64,000 nucleotides of DNA from Acidovorax sp. 107 (GTDB taxonomy: Bacteria > Pseudomonadota > Gammaproteobacteria > Burkholderiales > Burkholderiaceae_C). Numbering within the stretch: position 1 is the stretch's first letter; every line of letters starts with the position of its first letter. Location: NCBI RefSeq assembly GCF_003058055.1, contig NZ_QBTZ01000001.1, positions 4,358,001 to 4,422,000 of the forward strand. The letters run 5' to 3'. The notes beneath the pieces are model-generated. The model was not told where the DNA came from. It saw nothing but the letters and a program-made list of their open reading frames with translations, and did not search any database. Positions 33,552 to 41,169 of this stretch are shown piece by piece. Made by a program: the position numbers and the translations under genes.

Positions 33552-35341
33552 GGTTGTTGTTCCTCGGCAAGCTGGTGCAGCACCTGGGTGAAGGCGTCCA
33601 CAGCCAGTTGCATGTCGTTGTTGGTGGTGGATTCGAGCGGGTTGTGGCTGATGCCGGAGTTTTCTCCGCGCACGAACAGCATGGCCTGGGGCATGATTTC
33701 GTGCAGCTTCATCGCATCGTGGCCTGCGCCACTGGGCATGCGGAACACGGGCACGCCCAGGTGGTCCACCGCGCGCTCCCAATGGTGCTGCAAGGCTGGG
33801 GCGCTGGGGGCTGCGGCGGCGCGCATGGATTCTTCCAGCGTGTAGCGCAGGCCGCGCCGTGCGGCGATCTGGCCCAGGTGGTCCAGCACATCGCGCACCA
33901 GTGCGTCGCGTTGCGGGTCGGTGGGCGCACGCAGGTCCATGCTGAACTGGCAGCGGCCCGGCACCACATTAATGGAGCCGCCGGGCACGTTGAGCAGGCC
34001 GATCGTGCCCACCGAGTCTCCGTCCTGGGCGGCGCGCTGCTCGATGTACAGTGCCAGTTCTGCCACGGCCACGGCCGCATCACGGCGGCGGTCCATGGGG
34101 GTGGTGCCTGCGTGGCTCGCGGTGCCGATCATTTCACCCACAAAGCGCACGCCACCGTTGATGGAGGTGACCACGCCCAACGGCAGGTCCAGCTCGTTGA
34201 GCACCGGGCCCTGTTCTATGTGGACTTCAATGAAGCCCAGGTACTGGGCCGGGTCGCGTTGCAGCTTGGCAATGTCGTCGATGCACAGCCCCGCGTGCTG
34301 CATGGCCGCGCGCATGGTCACGCCGTCCGCATCCTTCTGGTCCAGCCAGGCAGGGTTGAAGTGCCCAATGAGCGCGCCCGAACCCAGGAAGGTGGCCTTG
34401 TAGCGCTGGCCTTCCTCTTCGGCAAAGGCAATCACCTCGATGCCAAACGGCAGGCGCTTGCCCGCTTGGTGCAGTGCACGCACGCAAGCCATGGGCACAA
34501 AAATGCCCAGGCGCCCGTCGTACTTGCCGCCATTGCGCACGGTGTCGTAGTGCGAGCCGGTCATGAGGTACTTTGCACCGGGTGTGGCGGCGCGATACCG
34601 CCCTACCACGTTGCCCACGGCGTCCACCTCGACCTCGTCAAAGCCACAGTCGCGCATCCAGTGACTGATGCGCTGGGCGCAGGCGCGGTGGGCGTCGGTG
34701 AGGTAGGTGACGGTGAGGTAGGTGACGGTGAGCTGACCCTTTTCGGCAAAGCCGGGGTCGGAGTGTTCGGCCAGCTTTTCATGCCAGTCCCACACGTCAT
34801 TGCCCAGCGCAGGTTCGGCGGCGAACTTGTCGTTCAGCCGGATCTCGGCGATGCGGTGGATGTTGCGCAAGGCCTCTGCCACCTCGAACTCGGGGTGGTT
34901 GTCGAGCCGCCGCGCAAAGGTATCGATGATCTGCTGCTTGTTCAGCCCCGCGCCGCGCGGCCCGCGCACGGCCAGAATGAAGGGGAAGCCAAAGCGTGCG
35001 TTGTAGTCCGCATTGAGCTGCTGGATGCGCGCAAATTCTTCGGGCGTGCACTGGGTCAGTCCCGCCTTGGACTGCTCATTGGTCGATTCAGTGGTGAGGC
35101 TTTTCGCCACCATGGCCTTGCCCGCCAGCTCGGGGTGGGCGCGGATCAGGCCCAGCTGCGCCTCGGTGCTGGCGGTGCGCACCGCGTGGGCCAGGGCATG
35201 TTTGAGGTGTGCCAGCGAGCGGAACGGCCGCTGCGTGAGTGCCTGTTCGGCAATCCAGGGGGAATGCTCGTACACGCCGTCCAGCGCCTCCAGGGCCTGC
35301 GCGGGCGTGACAGCGTTCAGTTGGTCAAGGGTCCATGCCAT
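33548..35341 (-). CDS. Bifunctional OHCU decarboxylase / allantoate amidohydrolase
   Basis: This 597-residue fusion combines two steps of urate breakdown. Residues 1-165 are UraD, with HPELAGK near residue 64, SxxEQ-type TNEQSKAGL near 82 and NADYNARFGFPFILAVRGPRG near 104-125. Residues about 180-597 are an M20 amidohydrolase of the AllC/HyuC type, with GSHYDTVRNGGKYDGRLG and FAEEEGQRY metal motifs. UraD makes S-allantoin from OHCU; AllC hydrolyses allantoate and releases ammonia. The linker contains a duplicated LTVTY pentapeptide from a 15-base tandem repeat. The Met at 35341 starts MAWTLDQLNAV. Confidence 0.9.
   Translation of the reverse strand: MAWTLDQLNAVTPAQALEALDGVYEHSPWIAEQALTQRPFRSLAHLKHALAHAVRTASTEAQLGLIRAHPELAGKAMVAKSLTTESTNEQSKAGLTQCTPEEFARIQQLNADYNARFGFPFILAVRGPRGAGLNKQQIIDTFARRLDNHPEFEVAEALRNIHRIAEIRLNDKFAAEPALGNDVWDWHEKLAEHSDPGFAEKGQLTVTYLTVTYLTDAHRACAQRISHWMRDCGFDEVEVDAVGNVVGRYRAATPGAKYLMTGSHYDTVRNGGKYDGRLGIFVPMACVRALHQAGKRLPFGIEVIAFAEEEGQRYKATFLGSGALIGHFNPAWLDQKDADGVTMRAAMQHAGLCIDDIAKLQRDPAQYLGFIEVHIEQGPVLNELDLPLGVVTSINGGVRFVGEMIGTASHAGTTPMDRRRDAAVAVAELALYIEQRAAQDGDSVGTIGLLNVPGGSINVVPGRCQFSMDLRAPTDPQRDALVRDVLDHLGQIAARRGLRYTLEESMRAAAAPSAPALQHHWERAVDHLGVPVFRMPSGAGHDAMKLHEIMPQAMLFVRGENSGISHNPLESTTNNDMQLAVDAFTQVLHQLAEEQQP
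34697..34726. repeat. In-frame 15-base tandem duplication in the UraD-AllC linker
   Basis: GGTGAGGTAGGTGAC occurs twice in tandem (34697-34711 and 34712-34726), plus a 6-base partial third copy. It encodes the repeated LTVTY in the protein. It keeps the frame and looks like a recent slippage event. Confidence 0.85.
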
Positions 35342-35346
35342 GGTCG

Positions 35347-36327
35347 TCAGGCCTTTGTGGTGGGGTAGGGGTGCACGGCCTTCCAGTGGCGCGCGATGTC
35401 GATGCGGCGGGCCACCCACACCTTGTCGTGCTGTGCGATGTGGTCCAGAAAACGCTGCAGCGCCGTGATGCGGCCAGGGCGGCCCAGCAGACGGCAGTGC
35501 ATGCCAATGCTCATCATCTTGGGCGCGTTGTCGCCGGCGGGGTCACCCTCGGCATACAGCGCATCGAAAGTGTCCTTCAGGTACTGGAAGAACGGGTCGG
35601 CGTGCGAGTAGCCCTGGGGCAGCGCAAACCGCATGTCGTTGCAGTCCAGCGTGTAGGGCACGATGAGCTGGGGCACCACGCTGCCGTCGGTCTTGCGCAC
35701 CTTCATCCAGAAGGGCAGGTCGTCGCCGTAGTAGTCGCTGTCGTATTCAAAGCCGCCGTAGTCAGCCACCAGGCGGTGGGTGTTGGGGCTGTCGCGGCCG
35801 GTGTACCAGCCCAGACCATGTACATGGTCTTGCGAACTTCCTCTTGCGCCCGTCATGCGTTGGATGATGTCCATCGCCTCTTGCATGTGGGCGCGCTCCA
35901 CCTCTTCGGGGACGTGCTGGTAATGGATCCACTTGAGGCCATGGCAGGCTATCTCATGGCCCAGCTCCACAAAGGCCGCCGTGAGGTCGGGGTGGCGCTG
36001 CAGGGCCGTGGACACGCCAAACACCGTGAGGGGCAGCTGGCGCTTTTCAAACTCGCGCAGGATGCGCCACACACCGGCACGCGAGCCGTATTCATAAATG
36101 CCCTCCATGCTCATGTGCCGCTCGGGGTAGCTGGCCGGGTTGAACATTTCGGACAGGAACTGCTCGCTGCCCGCATCGCCATGCAGCACCGCGTTTTCGC
36201 CGCCTTCTTCGTAGTTCAAAACGAATTGCACGGCAATGCGGGCGCCACCGGGCCACTGGGCATGCGGCGGGGTCTTGCCGTAGCCGATGAGGTCGCGGGG
36301 GTAGGCCTGGGTGGTGTCGTAGATCAT
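35347..36327 (-). CDS. puuE: Allantoinase, polysaccharide-deacetylase-like (PuuE type)
   Basis: This 326-residue protein is the metal-independent PuuE allantoinase rather than AllB. It starts MIYDTTQAYPRDLIGYGKTPPHAQWPGGARIAVQFVLNYEEGGE, with FGVSTALQRHPD near residue 105, GHEIACHGLKWIHYQ near 125, GWYTGRDSPNTHRLV near 180 and YDSDYYGDDLPF near 200, all typical. It opens the hydantoin ring of allantoin to give allantoate. A short segment, GSSQDHVHGL, precedes GWYTGR and seems longer than in most relatives. It ends 5 bases before the UraD-AllC start. Confidence 0.92.
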   Translation of the reverse strand: MIYDTTQAYPRDLIGYGKTPPHAQWPGGARIAVQFVLNYEEGGENAVLHGDAGSEQFLSEMFNPASYPERHMSMEGIYEYGSRAGVWRILREFEKRQLPLTVFGVSTALQRHPDLTAAFVELGHEIACHGLKWIHYQHVPEEVERAHMQEAMDIIQRMTGARGSSQDHVHGLGWYTGRDSPNTHRLVADYGGFEYDSDYYGDDLPFWMKVRKTDGSVVPQLIVPYTLDCNDMRFALPQGYSHADPFFQYLKDTFDALYAEGDPAGDNAPKMMSIGMHCRLLGRPGRITALQRFLDHIAQHDKVWVARRIDIARHWKAVHPYPTTKA

Positions 36328-36340
36328 GGTGGGGTGGTTT

Positions 36341-37009
36341 TCAAGAGGCCAGGGCGGCGGCCAGGTCACTGGCCGGGCGCTTGCGGTCAAAGGTCAGGCT
36401 GGCTTCGACATGTTCGAGGTGACTTTGCATCAGGGCCACTGCGCGCTCCTCGTCGCGCGCGGCCAGGGCGGCCACGATGTCGGCATGCTCCTCGTGCGAG
36501 TGCTCGGCTGCGCTGGCGGACTGGTACATGAGCGTGATGAGGGCGCAGCGCGAAATCAGGTCACCCAGCATCTGCGCCAGCACCTCGTTGCCCATCAGCT
36601 CAGCCATGCGCACATGGAAGTCGCCCAGCAACTCCGTGCGGGTGCTGGCGTCGTGCGTGCCCATGGCGGCCTTCTCGCTGGCCACGTGGGCGCGCAGTGC
36701 CTTGAGCTTGGCGGGCGTCACGCTGCGCACAAATGCGCGGGTCATCTCCGTCTCCAGCATGCGGCGCACGGCAAACACCTGGCGCGCCTCCTCGACCGAG
36801 GGTGTCGCCACAAACGCGCCCCGTGCGGGCTCCAGCGTGACCAGCCGGTTTTGCGCCAGCTGAAACAGTGCCTGGCGCACCAGCGTGCGCGACACGCCAA
36901 AGTGGTCGGCCAGCTTTTGCTCGGCCAGCTTGGTGCCGGGTTGCAGGCGGTGTTCTACGATGGCGCGGGTCAGCGCTTCGACGATGGCGCTGGTGGAGGA
37001 AGATTCCAT
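36341..37009 (-). CDS. GntR-family regulator with FCD domain (urate/allantoin genes)
   Basis: This 222-residue regulator has a winged helix (IVEALTRAIVEHRLQPGTKLAEQKLADHFGVSRTLVRQALFQLAQNRL, about residues 9-56) and an FCD domain (GDFHVRMAELMGNEVL, HSHEEHADIVAALAARD). It heads the puuE/UraD-AllC/M20 operon, 13 bases upstream of puuE. It faces uraH across a 108-base gap that holds an 18-base perfect palindrome. Autoregulation and control of uraH from that site is the obvious model; an oxidised purine effector is inferred. Confidence 0.88.
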   Translation of the reverse strand: MESSSTSAIVEALTRAIVEHRLQPGTKLAEQKLADHFGVSRTLVRQALFQLAQNRLVTLEPARGAFVATPSVEEARQVFAVRRMLETEMTRAFVRSVTPAKLKALRAHVASEKAAMGTHDASTRTELLGDFHVRMAELMGNEVLAQMLGDLISRCALITLMYQSASAAEHSHEEHADIVAALAARDEERAVALMQSHLEHVEASLTFDRKRPASDLAAALAS

Positions 37010-37033
37010 GGCTGCATGATACGGTGGATGGTG

Positions 37034-37051
37034 AAAAGTGTATACACTTTT
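37034..37051. promoter_or_regulatory. Perfect 18-base palindromic operator between the GntR gene and uraH
   Basis: AAAAGTGTATACACTTTT is a perfect palindrome with the GTATAC core common to FCD-type GntR sites. It is centred in the divergent promoter region, 25 bases from the regulator start and 66 bases from uraH. A weak sigma-54-like sequence, TGGTCTACACACTGCG, begins immediately after it at 37051. Confidence 0.75.
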
Positions 37052-37117
37052 GGTCTACACACTGCGATCTGGCAATCGTCGCCGATTGGACAGACTCTTA
37101 CTTCAGGAGATTCCCCC

Positions 37118-37468
37118 ATGGGATTGAGCACCCACGTTCTGGACACCATGAACGGCTGCCCTGCGGCCGGCATGGAAGTGGCCCTGTATTCCACCGACGG
37201 CGACAACGCCACCCTCATCAAGCGCCTGGTGCTGAACCACGACGGCCGCACCGATGCACCGCTGTTCGACAACGCCAGCCTGCGCACCGGCACGTACCGG
37301 TTGCGCTTTGATGTGGCGGGCTATTTCAAGGCCCGGGGCACGCAGCTGCCCGAGCCCAATTTTCTGAACCAGGTGAGTCTGGACTTTGGCATTGCGCATG
37401 CCGACCAGCACTACCACGTGCCGCTGCTGGTCAGCCCCTGGAGCTATTCGACCTACCGCGGCTCGTAG
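37118..37468 (+). CDS. uraH: 5-hydroxyisourate hydrolase (transthyretin-like)
   Basis: This 116-residue cytoplasmic protein has all HIUase marks: N-terminal LSTHVLDTMNGCPA with the catalytic His, a central RTDAPLF segment with the catalytic Arg, HVPLLVSPWSYSTYRGS at the end, and the C-terminal YRGS tetrapeptide diagnostic for the enzyme. It hydrolyses 5-hydroxyisourate, the product of urate oxidation, to OHCU for UraD. AGGAG lies 9 bases before the ATG. It diverges from the GntR/puuE operon. Confidence 0.95.
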   Translation: MGLSTHVLDTMNGCPAAGMEVALYSTDGDNATLIKRLVLNHDGRTDAPLFDNASLRTGTYRLRFDVAGYFKARGTQLPEPNFLNQVSLDFGIAHADQHYHVPLLVSPWSYSTYRGS

Positions 37469-37517
37469 CAAGCGCTGCCAGAGGGCGGAAGCGGCGTAGC
37501 CGCTCAGGGGGATGTCG

Positions 37518-38066
37518 CTACAGCTGCCCTTCGGTCAGTGTATCGAGCTGAAAGTGCCCGCTCTTGTCCCACAGCCAGGTCTCGGTGTAGGTGACCTTGC
37601 CCATGCGGGCCGGGACTGGGAAGGGGGCCGCAGCGCGTACCGTGCGCTCGATTTCAGTGACCACCTCGGGGGCATGGCGCGGGGCGCGCATCCAGTGCAG
37701 GCGGGTGATCTTGCCTGCGCGGTCGATGTCGAGCTGCAGCACACCGATTGCATACAGCTGCGGCGGCAGCTTACCTTTGAAGATGCGTTCACGGTTCAGA
37801 CCGTACAGATGGGTGGCAGCGTCCTGGCGGTAGGCCAGGGGTGTGGCGGCGGCCGAGGGGCGCGCAGAGCCAGCGGTCGCTGGCACCGGGCCTTTGACAC
37901 CGCTGGCATCGGGGCCGGTGGAGGGGATGCTGTCAGGCGCCGGGGCCGGCGTGGGCTCTGGCGGGGACTTGCAGGCTGAGACCAGCGCCGCGCCCACGGC
38001 CATGATGCCTGCCAGGAGCCAGTGGCTGCGCTTTCCAGTGGAGCGGGGAGAGGGCGTGTCGGGCAT
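37518..38066 (-). CDS. TonB/TolA C-terminal-like lipoprotein of unknown function
   Basis: This 182-residue protein has a basic N-terminus and lipoprotein signal (HWLLAGIMAVGAALVSAC, lipobox near residues 29-32). A Pro/Ala-rich linker covers about 37-80. A compact C-terminal domain, VLQLDIDRAGKITRLHWMRAPRHAPEV...VRAAAPFPVPARM, resembles the TonB/TolA C-terminal fold. It is convergent with uraH. No specific function can be assigned; a role in envelope energy coupling is only suggested by the domain. Confidence 0.7.
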   Translation of the reverse strand: MPDTPSPRSTGKRSHWLLAGIMAVGAALVSACKSPPEPTPAPAPDSIPSTGPDASGVKGPVPATAGSARPSAAATPLAYRQDAATHLYGLNRERIFKGKLPPQLYAIGVLQLDIDRAGKITRLHWMRAPRHAPEVVTEIERTVRAAAPFPVPARMGKVTYTETWLWDKSGHFQLDTLTEGQL

Positions 38067-38225
38067 GGTGTGAAAGGTTCCTGAGACTGCGGGCACGATA
38101 ACCCAGCGGCGAAGGTGGTACGTTACAAAATGACGACGATCGCAACGGGGGCTACAACAGCTGCCTCACTGGAGGGTGAGCCGCTGGCAGTGCCTCGTTT
38201 TGCGTCCGTCACGATAAGGATCGCG

Positions 38226-39053
38226 GTGAAAAATTTGCAAATGCTGCTGGACGGCCTGGGGGCCGCGCCAGCCTGCCTCGTGACCGTGGAGTCTACCCAA
38301 GGGTCCGTGCCCCGGGAGCCCGGCGCCTGGATGGCCGTGTTCGCCGACCAGCTGGTGGGCACCATCGGCGGCGGGCATCTGGAGCTGCAGGCGATTGCCG
38401 AAGCACGCCGCCGCCTGGCGGGTGGGCTGGTCACGGCGCCGGGGCCGATGCGGTTTGCGCTGGGCCCGGCGCTGGGCCAGTGCTGTGGCGGGGTGGTGCA
38501 CCTGGGGTTTGAGTTGCTCACGGCGCAAGACGCGCCAGGTCTGGCCCAGCGCCTCACGCCCCTCCTGCACCCGGTGGCGCTGTTTGGCGGCGGGCATGTG
38601 GGCCATGCGCTGGCTCGCGTGCTGGCGCCACTGCCCTTTGCGCTGACCTGGATTGACAGCCGGGACGGCATTTTCCCGCCCGATCCGCCCGAGGGTGTGG
38701 CCTGCGAACACTCCGAGCCGGTGCAACTCGCCGTGCCCCGCCTGGCGCCCGGTAGCCGCGTGCTGATCATGAGCTTCAGCCACGCCGAGGACCTGGACGT
38801 GGTGGCCGCCTGCCTGCGCCGCCAGCGCGAGCAGGGCGACCTGCCTTTCATCGGGCTGATTGGCAGCCAAACCAAGTGGGCCACCTTCAGCAACCGCCTG
38901 CATGGGCGCGGGTTCGCGCCCGAGGAGCTGGCGCAGGTGACCTGCCCCATCGGCATTCCCGGCATTGGCGGCAAGGAGCCTGAGGTGATTGCCGTGGCCG
39001 TGGCAGCGCAGTTGCTGCAGACGCTGCAGCCAACTCCAAAGGCTGGGGAATGA
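38226..39053 (+). CDS. xdhC: Xanthine dehydrogenase accessory protein
   Basis: This 275-residue XdhC inserts sulfurated molybdenum cofactor into xanthine dehydrogenase. It has CLVTVESTQGSVPREPGAWM near the start, QLVGTIGGGHLE, LGPALGQCCGGVVHL with the conserved Cys pair, and a Rossmann segment VALFGGGHVGHALARVL near residue 120. GSQTKWATF and GIPGIGGKEPEVIAVAVAAQLL are near the C-terminus. The GTG at 38226 has AAGGA 5 bases upstream and begins at the domain; an in-frame ATG at 38130 would add 32 poorly conserved residues. It lies about 11 kb from xdhAB, which is unusual. Confidence 0.88.
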   Translation: MKNLQMLLDGLGAAPACLVTVESTQGSVPREPGAWMAVFADQLVGTIGGGHLELQAIAEARRRLAGGLVTAPGPMRFALGPALGQCCGGVVHLGFELLTAQDAPGLAQRLTPLLHPVALFGGGHVGHALARVLAPLPFALTWIDSRDGIFPPDPPEGVACEHSEPVQLAVPRLAPGSRVLIMSFSHAEDLDVVAACLRRQREQGDLPFIGLIGSQTKWATFSNRLHGRGFAPEELAQVTCPIGIPGIGGKEPEVIAVAVAAQLLQTLQPTPKAGE

Positions 39054-39107
39054 GGGTAATTCCGGCCCCGAATGCCCCAGGTTGGGGCTGGAATCGGGAA
39101 CAATTCC

Positions 39108-39120
39108 TGCATACACTTTG
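39108..39120. promoter_or_regulatory. Half-operator resembling the GntR palindrome, upstream of puuD
   Basis: TGCATACACTTTG matches the right half and core of the palindrome at 37034-37051 (GTATACACTTTT) in 9 or so positions. It lies about 135 bases before puuD. Control of puuD by the same GntR protein is possible. Confidence 0.4.
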
Positions 39121-39251
39121 ACGTACCGGTCGCAGCGGTGCCCCGGCCAGCAACCCACTGGCCAAGGTGCGCGACCTCAATGTCTGCTCAGAGCGCCCGC
39201 AGTGGTGAGCAGGTTTGCTGTTTGGTGCTAACGCACCATCAAGGTTGAGAT

Positions 39252-40496
39252 ATGGAAAGCTACTTTCTCGACTGGGCCAACCTGCTTTTGCGCTGGGTCC
39301 ATGTCATTACGGCCATCGCCTGGATCGGCTCGTCGTTCTATTTCGTTTTTCTGGACAGCAGCCTCACGCCGCCCGAGGACGAAGACCTCAAGAAACAAGG
39401 CGTGAGCGGCGAGCTCTGGGCCGTGCACGGCGGCGGGTTCTACCACCCGGTCAAGTTTGCGGTGTCGCCGCCGCAGTTGCCGAAACACCTGCACTGGTTC
39501 TTCTGGGAGAGCTACAGCACCTGGATCAGCGGGTTTGCGCTGTTCACCGTGTCCTACCTCTACAGCGCCAGCACCTACCTCATCGACAAGTCGCGCATGG
39601 ACTGGGCACCCGCCACGGCCATCGTGGTGGCGCTGGGCTTCTTTGTGGTGTTCTGGCTGCTGTACGACGCCATCTGCCGCATCTTCGGCCAGCGCAAGAA
39701 CGGCGACGCGATTGTCGGTGCGCTGGTCCTGGTGCTGGTGTGCGTGGCCTCGTGGCTGGCCTGCCACTGGTTTGCGGGCCGCGCAGCCTTCCTGCTGGTG
39801 GGGGCGATGATCGCCACATCCATGAGCGCCAACGTGTTCTTCTGGATCATCCCCGGCCAGCGCACTGTCATCAGCCAGATCAAGGCCGGCCAGCCGGTAG
39901 ACCCGATCCACGGCAAACGCGGCAAGCAGCGCAGCGTGCACAACACCTATTTCACGCTGCCCGTGTTGTTTGCCATGCTGAGCAACCACTACAGCTTCAC
40001 CTGGAGCCACCCGCAAAACTGGCTGGTGCTGATCCTGATGATGTTTGCGGGCGCGGCCATCCGCCAGTTCTTTGTGATGCGCCACGGCTACAAGCTGGGC
40101 CGCAATGGCAACCCGCTGCCCTATGCCCTGGTGGGCGTGGCCGTGATCGTGTGCGTCATCGCCTGGATGCGCCCTGCGCCGGTGGCCGCGCCCGTGGCGA
40201 ATGCTCCTGTTTCAGGAGCTGCCAGCGCAGATAAAACGGGCGCTAGCGGCCAAAATGACTTCAAGGCCGTGCAAGCGGTGCTGGAGCAGCGCTGCTACAT
40301 GTGCCACGGCGAGCAGATGCAAATGAAGAACCTGCGGCTTGATTCGCCCGACAGCGTGAAGCAACACGCCCAGGCCATCTACCAGCAGGCCGTGGTGCAA
40401 AAGCTCATGCCCATGAACAATGCGACGGGCATCACCGATGCGGAGCGTGCGCTGATTGGGAAGTGGTTTGAGGCGGGGGCGCCTACGGGGCCTTGA
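39252..40496 (+). CDS. puuD: Membrane-bound urate hydroxylase with cytochrome c domain (PuuD)
   Basis: This 414-residue protein has about eight transmembrane helices (residues 1-315) starting MESYFLDWANLLLRWVHVITAIAWIGSSFYFVFLD. The soluble C-terminal cytochrome c domain binds heme through CYMCH near residue 350, with a candidate Met ligand in KLMPMNN near 385. PuuD oxidises urate to 5-hydroxyisourate and passes electrons to the respiratory chain. It is the only urate oxidase candidate here. The linker between the two domains (about 318-338) is encoded by a copy of the dispersed intergenic repeat. Confidence 0.92.
   Translation: MESYFLDWANLLLRWVHVITAIAWIGSSFYFVFLDSSLTPPEDEDLKKQGVSGELWAVHGGGFYHPVKFAVSPPQLPKHLHWFFWESYSTWISGFALFTVSYLYSASTYLIDKSRMDWAPATAIVVALGFFVVFWLLYDAICRIFGQRKNGDAIVGALVLVLVCVASWLACHWFAGRAAFLLVGAMIATSMSANVFFWIIPGQRTVISQIKAGQPVDPIHGKRGKQRSVHNTYFTLPVLFAMLSNHYSFTWSHPQNWLVLILMMFAGAAIRQFFVMRHGYKLGRNGNPLPYALVGVAVIVCVIAWMRPAPVAAPVANAPVSGAASADKTGASGQNDFKAVQAVLEQRCYMCHGEQMQMKNLRLDSPDSVKQHAQAIYQQAVVQKLMPMNNATGITDAERALIGKWFEAGAPTGP
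40205..40257. repeat. Dispersed repeat inside the puuD linker
   Basis: CTCCTGTTTCAGGAGCTGCC followed by AGCGCAGATAAAACGGGCGCTAGCGGCCAAAA matches the dispersed intergenic repeat seen at 20163-20215 and 49817-49867. It is in frame and encodes the flexible segment APVSGAASADKTGASGQN between the membrane and heme domains. Confidence 0.65.
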
Positions 40497-40602
40497 GAGA
40501 GTCGAGTGCGGCGGCAGCAATCGGCCAGAAGCTGCCGCTCAGAGTTTCGATTGAGTGGGTGGTGCTTCGTTTGGTACTGGCTACAGGTTTGAGAATTTTT
40601 GC

Positions 40603-40980
40603 ATGACACACGACAAAAATCTTTCCCCAGTGGGCTGGTACGTGGTCTCGTATCTGCTGCGCTTCGTTGAGTTGGAAGACGACAGAAAGGACGACGATGA
40701 AGCTCGATTCCTGTCGTGGGAAAACACAATCCTTGTACGTGCACCGAACCTTGAAGAGGCCTATGAAAAGGGCATGACGGTAGCTCGCAAGAATGCGAAA
40801 CCATACAAGGGCGGAACTCAAGGAGTACCTGTGCAATGGAAGTTGGTAGGTATCACCGATGTCCTTCCAATCTACGAAGAATTGGAAGATGGGGCAGAAA
40901 TTTCATGGACTGAGCGCGCGCCTCGAAAGCTCAAGAATCTCAAACAGATGGTGAGACCGAAGGGCTCGTTTCGGCAGTAG
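40603..40980 (+). CDS. DUF4288-like small protein
   Basis: This 125-residue soluble protein reads GWYVVSYLLRFVELED near its start and FLSWENTILVRAPNLEEAYEKGMTVARKNAKP in the middle, a pattern I associate with DUF4288. Its base composition is visibly less GC-rich than the surroundings (many A/T third positions), which suggests foreign origin. There is no strong Shine-Dalgarno before the ATG at 40603. It stands alone between puuD and the EAL/GGDEF gene. No function is known to me. Confidence 0.65.
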   Translation: MTHDKNLSPVGWYVVSYLLRFVELEDDRKDDDEARFLSWENTILVRAPNLEEAYEKGMTVARKNAKPYKGGTQGVPVQWKLVGITDVLPIYEELEDGAEISWTERAPRKLKNLKQMVRPKGSFRQ

Positions 40981-41169
40981 CTGCCAACCCAGGAGCAGGG
41001 GCGACGAATGTGTAACAGAGGCCCGCTTTCCAGAAAGTTTTATGTCGCCTTAGGGCCCGAAGCGGACTTGTTTGCCACAAGCCATGCAGCGTCAATCGCC
41101 TACTGTCGCTGAGCCAAAACAGCGGTTTTGCATCGACGTCGCGTCCTTGGGACGCGGTCCAAACAGTCC

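Noticed and set aside
37051..37066. Sigma-54 promoter TGGTCTACACACTGCG for uraH
   Set aside because: Spacing is right but both boxes deviate (TGGTCT, CTGCG), so it was kept only as a remark and not annotated.
38115..38225. Longer xdhC start at GTG 38115 or ATG 38130
   Set aside because: The added residues do not look like the XdhC N-terminus, and the GTG at 38226 has a good ribosome site; the alternative is not fully excluded.
39217..39236. TTGGTGC-TAAC-GCACCA hairpin before puuD as an NtrC site
   Set aside because: The half-sites face outward and the centre is 4 bases, not matching TGCACC-N5-GGTGCA; it may only be an mRNA hairpin near the ribosome site.
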